Shown piece after piece: positions 58,697-64,000 of a DNA stretch of 64,000 bases. The DNA is from Phallusia mammillata (lineage: Eukaryota > Chordata > Ascidiacea > Phlebobranchia > Ascidiidae). Positions within the stretch are counted from its first letter, which is position 1. Each line of letters begins with the position of its first letter. The translations under genes and the position numbers were made by a program. Where the stretch lies: NCBI GenBank assembly GCA_003260075.1, contig QLIY01000876.1:1880-65879 (forward strand), in the 5' to 3' direction. The notes below the pieces were generated by a model. The model ran no database searches. It was not told the origin of the DNA and saw only the letters and a list, made by a program, of their open reading frames with translations.

Positions 58697-58905
58697 TTTC
58701 TCTTCTATTTCTAATTTTTTCATTACTTTCAAATTAATGGACATGGGCACTATTTATTTTATTTTAACTTAACAAAGAATTTATGGTTTTGGCACGAAAC
58801 CCCCCCCCCTTTCTCTTCTATTTCTAATTTTTTCATTACTTTCAAATTAATGGACATATTTATTTTATTTTAACTTGACAAAGAATTTATGGTTTTGGCA
58901 CGACA
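58697..58905. repeat. Direct duplication of ~100 bp across C10 (58800-58809)
   Basis: 'ttctcttctatttctaattt' begins at 58698 and 58811. Both end at 'atggttttggcacga'. Copy 2 lacks 7 bases (gggcact) and has one substitution. It is in the 5' flank of the DnaJ gene. Confidence 0.87.
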
Positions 58906-58997
58906 ATTTTTTATCTTGACTGTTTTGTAGAATTTGTCTTTATTTATTCTTTTACTGAGTAGATAGCTAACTTATTGTCCGCTTTTTCAACACCACA

Positions 58998-61799
58998 ATG
59001 GTGAGAGAAACCAAACTATATGATGTGATTGGAGTTTCTCCAAATGCCAGTGAGGCAGAATTAAAGAAGGCTTACCGCAAGCTTGCGATGAAGTATCATC
59101 CTGACAAAAACCCAAACGACCAAGCTGCAAATGACAAGGTTTTTGTACTAAACATAAATTTGATTCGCTTTTGTGGATTTGTTACTTGGCTATAAAGAGC
59201 AATTTCACACCAATTTGCCTGCTAAAGGTTGCTCTTGAACTTTTTGCCATTACCAAACATGTTGTAAAAAAATCTGAATAATGGCATTAAAACTTTTAAA
59301 TTACCTATTTCTGATTGATGATTCAACCAAACAATTCAACTAATGTTTGCTAAATCATGATCAATTTTTTTGTGCGTGTTTGGTAGTTCAAAGAACTGTC
59401 TGCAGCATATGAAGTTTTAAGTGATGCCAAGAAACGAAAAATTTATGATGAGGGTGGCATACAAGCGCTGAAAGAAGGTGGAGGCCGGGAAGGCCATGGT
59501 GGAGCATTTGACATATTTGATATGTTTTTTGGTAAGTTAGTGAAAAGAAACTTTGAGAGATTGATTGAAATGGTGTACCATCAACACTATAACAAGAAAC
59601 ATAAGTTTTAGTTGGAACCCAAAAAACTAACCAGAAGCTATAGTGCACAGAGAGGAAGCAAATTGTGTTGAAACAATGCCTGGGACTAACAATTTGTGTG
59701 TACTCTGTTTATTCGAAAAAGTGGACCAACTTTCTAAAGCTTTGGACAAACTTTCTTAAAGGTGGGGGTGGAAGACGGCACCAGCCACACAAAGGCAAAG
59801 ATGTTGTTCACCAGCTTAAAGTTTCCCTTGAGGACATGTATAACGGCACAACAAAACGCCTTTCCTTGCAAAAGAATGTAATTTGTGATAAATGCAAGGG
59901 GAGGGGAGGTAAAGAGGGTGCTGTCAGCAAGTGTATGACCTGTCGTGGAACTGGAATCCAAGTAAAAGTTCACCAGATTGGACCAGGAATGATGCAACAG
60001 GTCAGTGTAGTTCATGAATGGGACACATTATGCTATAAATTGCTGTTTTGCATGTGTTATGATATTATTGCACTGTGTCTGTGATGATTCATCTAATGTT
60101 CGCTTGTGCAAGGCTTTGTCTCTGGGCCATTGTTAGTGTACTTAAATCATTTTTGTGTTTCTCTGTTCAAGATCCAATCCATGTGCCGTGAATGCGATGG
60201 CAAGGGTGAAAGGATTAATGCCAAAGACCGTTGCAAGACCTGTAATGGCAGAAAAGTCACCAAACAAAGCAAAATCCTTGAAGTTCATGTTGACAAAGGT
60301 ATAATATTTATTGACCATTTTCATGTCATTTCAGCCTTATGCAATAGTTGTAAAGGATGTAAACTAATCAAATGGGAGTAATATTTTCTGTAAAACTTGC
60401 TGGTATGTACATTACCGTTCAAAAGTCTTGTGCCATTAATTGGTGCTGCAACAGATTTTGATTTTATTCACTTTAAGCTAATATCAACTCTTAAACACTT
60501 TAAATTAACATAGGTTGTCTTGTTGTTGAAAAGCCAATATACTTTGCATCTTTTCAGGTATGAACGAGGGTCACAAAGTTATGTTCCATGGAGAAGGAGA
60601 CCAGGAGCCAGATTTGGAACCAGGCGATGTTGTGATAGTTCTTGTTGAAAAGGAACATGACATTTTCCACAGGTTGTGATTTATTCTGTACCAACCCATG
60701 CTTCTGCACTGCATGTCTTCTGCTTTTGGGGAGCAAAGGAAAAAACAAATATATATAAGCTGTGTTACCTCAATTCACTAAGTTATTAACACATGAAATA
60801 TAGTACTGTTTTGTCATTAAGGTTTTTTGCCAATGACACATAAGAATTTGATATGTATGTATTTATAATATGTAGTGACAATAGATAATTTAATTTTTTT
60901 TTTACTTTAAAAAAAGTTAAACTGATTGACCCTTTCACAAACTCTTGTTTTGCATTTTAACCATTCCATCTTTTTATACAGACAAAATGAAGATCTTTTA
61001 ATGAAAATGGAAATTTCAATAACCGAAGCCCTGTGTGGTTTTCAACGAGTTATCAGAACTCTGGATGACAGAGAAATTGTTATTACCACATATCCTGGTA
61101 AGTTGATGCACGGTATATCGTTCAAATTTTCATCAACTAAAAATTCCCCAAAAATTAAAATCAGAAAAATTATAAGATGCATGTAACAAAATGATTTGGC
61201 AAGCAACCCAATTTTTAGAGGTCTTATGAAATTTTGTAAAGCTTAGAAATTGTTGTAATTTAAAACAAAATAAATAATTTAAATTTTTTTTTTCCCCCCC
61301 CCCCGTAAAGCTTAGAAATTGTTGTAATTTAAAACAAAATAAATAATTTAAACTAAATCTTGTTTATCGCATGCAAATATTTTTTTCTTTTTGCAGGGGA
61401 GGTTATAAAGTATGGTGACATCAAGTGTGTGTTGGGAGAGGGAATGCCGATATATCGGGATCCATTCGAAAAAGGTCGCCTTGTTATTCAATTTAAAATC
61501 AACTTCCCACCAGACAGATGGACTTCACCAGAAAACATCAAAAAACTTGAGAAACTTCTTCCACCAAAAGACGAAGTGATTGTGACTGATAATATGGAAG
61601 AAGTTACCCTTCATGAGTAAGTTTGGCAATATTTTATTGTTTCAAAAAAATCATTACTATTAGTCTATATCAAAACTCACTTAAAAATATTGCTTGTTTT
61701 AGATTTGATGAAAACCATAAGTCTCATAACAGTCGTAATGCTTACGATGAAGACGATGATGAAGGTCACCCCAGAGGCATGCAGTGTCAGACACACTAA
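58998..61799 (+). CDS. DNAJA1: Type I DnaJ/HSP40 cochaperone, DNAJA1-like, 8 exons, 399 aa
   Basis: HSP70 cochaperone that delivers unfolded clients and stimulates ATP hydrolysis. Exons: 58998-59138, 59387-59531, 59762-60000, 60172-60298, 60558-60672, 60982-61097, 61397-61616, 61703-61799 (1200 nt, in frame; human DNAJA1 is 397 aa). The J domain has the HPD triad at 34-36 ([11 protein letters not shown]). A G/F linker follows ([17 protein letters not shown]). The zinc-finger region has four Cys pairs: [24 protein letters not shown] and CKTCNGRK. The C-terminal substrate domains include [18 protein letters not shown] and [10 protein letters not shown]. The protein ends GMQCQTH, a CaaX-type farnesylation box very like the CQTS of DNAJA1. 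The duplicated C11 block at 61294-61304 lies in an intron. Confidence 0.96.
61240..61353. repeat. Direct duplication of ~48 bp across C11 (61294-61304)
   Basis: 'gtaaagcttagaaattgttg' begins at 61237 and 61305. Both run to 'aaataaataatttaaa'. It lies within the DNAJA intron 61098-61396. Confidence 0.87.
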
Positions 61800-63230
61800 A
61801 AAACTGGAACCAAACCACCAAGTATTGAAAATGTACCACCTTAATATGACCAATACTTGTTACCTAGCCACACATTGTTACCCACAACAGGCAGGATTTG
61901 GATAGAAATAATGAAACTTTAATTTTAGAACAAGTTTCAAAATAGTAACATATTAAAATTCTGGTTTGCCAAGTTCTGGCAAAGGTGATTACATTGTGTT
62001 GTGTCGAAAATTGTATAGAGCCTACATTCAAAACTTGTTTTTCAAACTAGACCTTAAGTTATTTAAACAGGTCATTTTTTCTGCAAGTTTGAAACTACTG
62101 TGGAAAATTATGTTTTTCTAACTATGAAATAAGGATCACAATTCATGTTCAAACATGCGTGAAACACAAACATATATTTAGAAATAACAGGTTTTAAAAA
62201 CAGTTGTTAGATTTCACAATAGTTCACACACCAAACATTTGCAGCTGTTGTTTTCTGAGAATTAACCCATATACTTAATGCTAATCCAGATGTGTAATGT
62301 CTGTCCCAGATCCTACAGCTGTTTATGATAGGTGCAAATTTCTTCACTTATAACGGTTTTGGCCCAATCTGCAGTGACAATAAAATATTTTTTCTCTAAT
62401 GTGTGTGTTCTAATAACGAAATTTCTTTGTTAAATAATCAAATTAAACTTCACCACATGTTTGCACCTTCCTAACCTTGTCACCCAACCTACAGTAATGC
62501 ATTTCAGCCATGACTAATCGCAATGCAAAACATCACTAGTTGACCCACAAAACTACTGCAACACCCAGAACGTATGTTTTATTTTTTTCTGTCGTTTTCT
62601 TGCTGTTGTCGCTTTTTTGATGTCCCATTGTAGGAAATTCTTTTGTTAGTTTTAATTCCTGGTCGTTTCCAGCTGCTGATGGCATTTCCCTGTGTTTTTC
62701 GAAACATTCGAAGTCGTGACGTCACATTGTGCATCAACCGTATGATGGTTCAATGCTGTTCAGTTCAGTTCACGTCTCTGTCGCAAAACGGGCTTAGCAA
62801 CTTTTAAACGTTTTTCCCAACGAGCGCATTTTAAATTTAATCCAATTGTCCGTTCTTTTGCGCTACCACGTGACAAATAAATGTAAATAAAAACAAAATT
62901 GAAAGATTTTGTCAAAACTGTCTAGAACAGCAGTTCTTGAAGCTCGCGGACAATCTTAAAACTTACGTAGTCCGGTGTTTAATAGAATGTGAACTTCACA
63001 GTTTATAACTGTTAAAACGTTTATAACTCTCTCGTGAAACAGTGCAGAAAAATCACAAGGCTATCGGTTGCGAATGAGAAAAAAAGGAATTTTAACCGAT
63101 TATCTCGTTTCCTGCTATGAGATTAGTTTATTTCGCTTGGTGAACATAGCGACACAATAACACTAAAACAATCACCAAGCCGGAAATAGCTGCGCAACGT
63201 TAAGACGTTATGGAGCGCAAAACACTGATT
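61800..63230. other. 3' flank of the DnaJ gene and spacer
   Basis: An AATAAA at 62379-62384 (gacaataaaat) may end the DNAJA transcript. The rest has no recognisable gene. Confidence 0.45.
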
Positions 63231-63246
63231 GGTGGATATAACGAAC

Positions 63247-63660
63247 GCGCTGCAGCTACACCGTATTAAAAGGCGTTAGGTGACCGGGGCTCGAAAATAA
63301 GGTTGGCGCATTGTGGGTAAGCACGACTGGGGGGTAACGTTGGTGGGGCAAGTCTATAAACGTAAATAGGCAGCGAAAAATGGTACAGGCAATTTGCAAA
63401 TCGAGTTTTCCAACCCTTCGTCAGGAGAACTCCTTTGTGAATCTTCTGTTTTGGATAATTTTATAACTGACAGTCATGCATTTGAAAACAGCCAAAACTC
63501 ACCTTCAGCTTAACCCTTTTTTAAAGACCGGTCCGCGATACCCCCCCCCCCGCTGCAGCTACACCGTATTAAAAGGCGTTAGGTGACCGGGGCTCACAAG
63601 AAAGTGAGGTTGGCGCATTGTGGGGAAACACGACTGGGGATGGGACGTTGGTACGACCAG
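63247..63660. repeat. Direct duplication around C11 (63541-63551)
   Basis: 'cgctgcagctacaccgtatt' begins at 63247 and about 63551. Both run through 'ggcgttaggtgaccggggct' and 'aggttggcgcattgtggg'. Between the copies, 63370-63540 is non-matching and ends in GACCGGTCCGCG, which resembles a transposon end. Copies are more diverged here than at the other blocks. Confidence 0.75.
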
Positions 63661-64000
63661 TCGAGGGGACCTACAAACTAACCACCCGTGTTTGGGAAAG
63701 AAGGTGGGATTGGATAGGAAAACAAACCACCGAAAGAAATCCTGTCGGATAGTTTCGAGGGCCTGAAGAAAGGACACACAAAATTGCTCACAGTTTATTA
63801 TTACACTTTGGAGTTATGGTGTAAGAACGATAAAGACAAACAGTAGCAGTTTACCACTTCCACGATATATACAATATGTACCTAGAAGCTTAGGACAATA
63901 TTACAAAACAATATACGGGGTTGATAAAAATAAATGTGTGTCGTTAATATTTTAAGTAAAAATAAACACGGCAAAGTTACACGTGAAAATGTTAGTGTTA
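63661..64000. other. Right edge, nothing recognised
   Basis: No domain-bearing frame and no defined repeat in the last 340 bp. Confidence 0.4.

Overview
The window is nuclear DNA from an animal. Genes have GT-AG introns of about 60 to 2,800 bp, the DNA is AT-rich, and several genes belong to metazoan families (nicotinic-type Cys-loop receptor, LGR-like 7TM receptor, C/EBP-gamma-like bZIP, B9D1, FCP1). Compact genes, short introns and many small DNA transposons fit an invertebrate. A tunicate or other invertebrate deuterostome is plausible, but nothing here proves it. No prokaryotic, organellar or CRISPR features were seen.

Layout. 1-2061: tandem repeats, then the 5' part of arsenite methyltransferase (AS3MT, minus; the 3' exons lie beyond the left edge). 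2704-7141: four tandem intronless kappa-class glutathione transferases (minus). 7142-11200: transposon-rich spacer (two complete hAT-type elements with 8-bp target duplications, a degenerate ~115-bp tandem array, a tRNA-like SINE, a G80 tract). 11213-13052: B9D1 (minus, 5 exons). 13967-15580: intronless class A GPCR (minus). 15581-20557: gene-poor. 20558-26125: an unusual nicotinic-receptor-like subunit (plus, 12 exons, 651 aa). 26126-30522: transposons. 30523-31026: C/EBP-gamma-like bZIP (plus). 32887-45131: FCP1/CTDP1 RNA polymerase II CTD phosphatase (minus, 18 exons), with a Tigger-like and a hAT-like element in one intron. 45900-46808: PIH1D1-like R2TP component (plus). 47574-48985: UBE2C-like E2 (minus, 5 exons). 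48986-53606: spacer with two hAT-like elements. 53607-56535: RAB2 (minus, 8 exons). 58998-61799: type I DnaJ, DNAJA1-like (plus, 8 exons). Summed exon lengths are exact multiples of three for every complete multi-exon model (B9D1 612, receptor 1956, FCP1 2667, UBE2C 543, RAB2 642, DNAJA 1200 nt), which supports the splice sites.

The most striking non-genic signal is a set of 19 short homopolymer blocks of 10-12 bases. All are G before 34.1 kb and all are C after 40.2 kb. Most are flanked by slightly diverged direct copies of the same 60-550 bp. I read these as scaffold gaps of fixed size 10 that were turned from N into G (and into C by reverse complementing), placed between overlapping contig ends from different haplotypes. 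The duplicated exon pieces in FCP1, PIH1D1 and the nicotinic-like receptor are therefore probably not real duplications. One pair records a transposon present on one copy and absent from the other, as expected of two alleles.

The genes are mostly unrelated housekeeping or sensory genes and do not form a pathway. Recurrent themes are tandem amplification of GST kappa, divergent promoters (FCP1/PIH1D1 and RAB2/DNAJA) and a diverse set of non-autonomous DNA transposons. I found no convincing wholly new biological system. The best biological leads are the nicotinic-like subunit with an acidic insert in place of the usual loop C, and the GST kappa cluster in which one copy carries a peroxisomal-type C-terminus.
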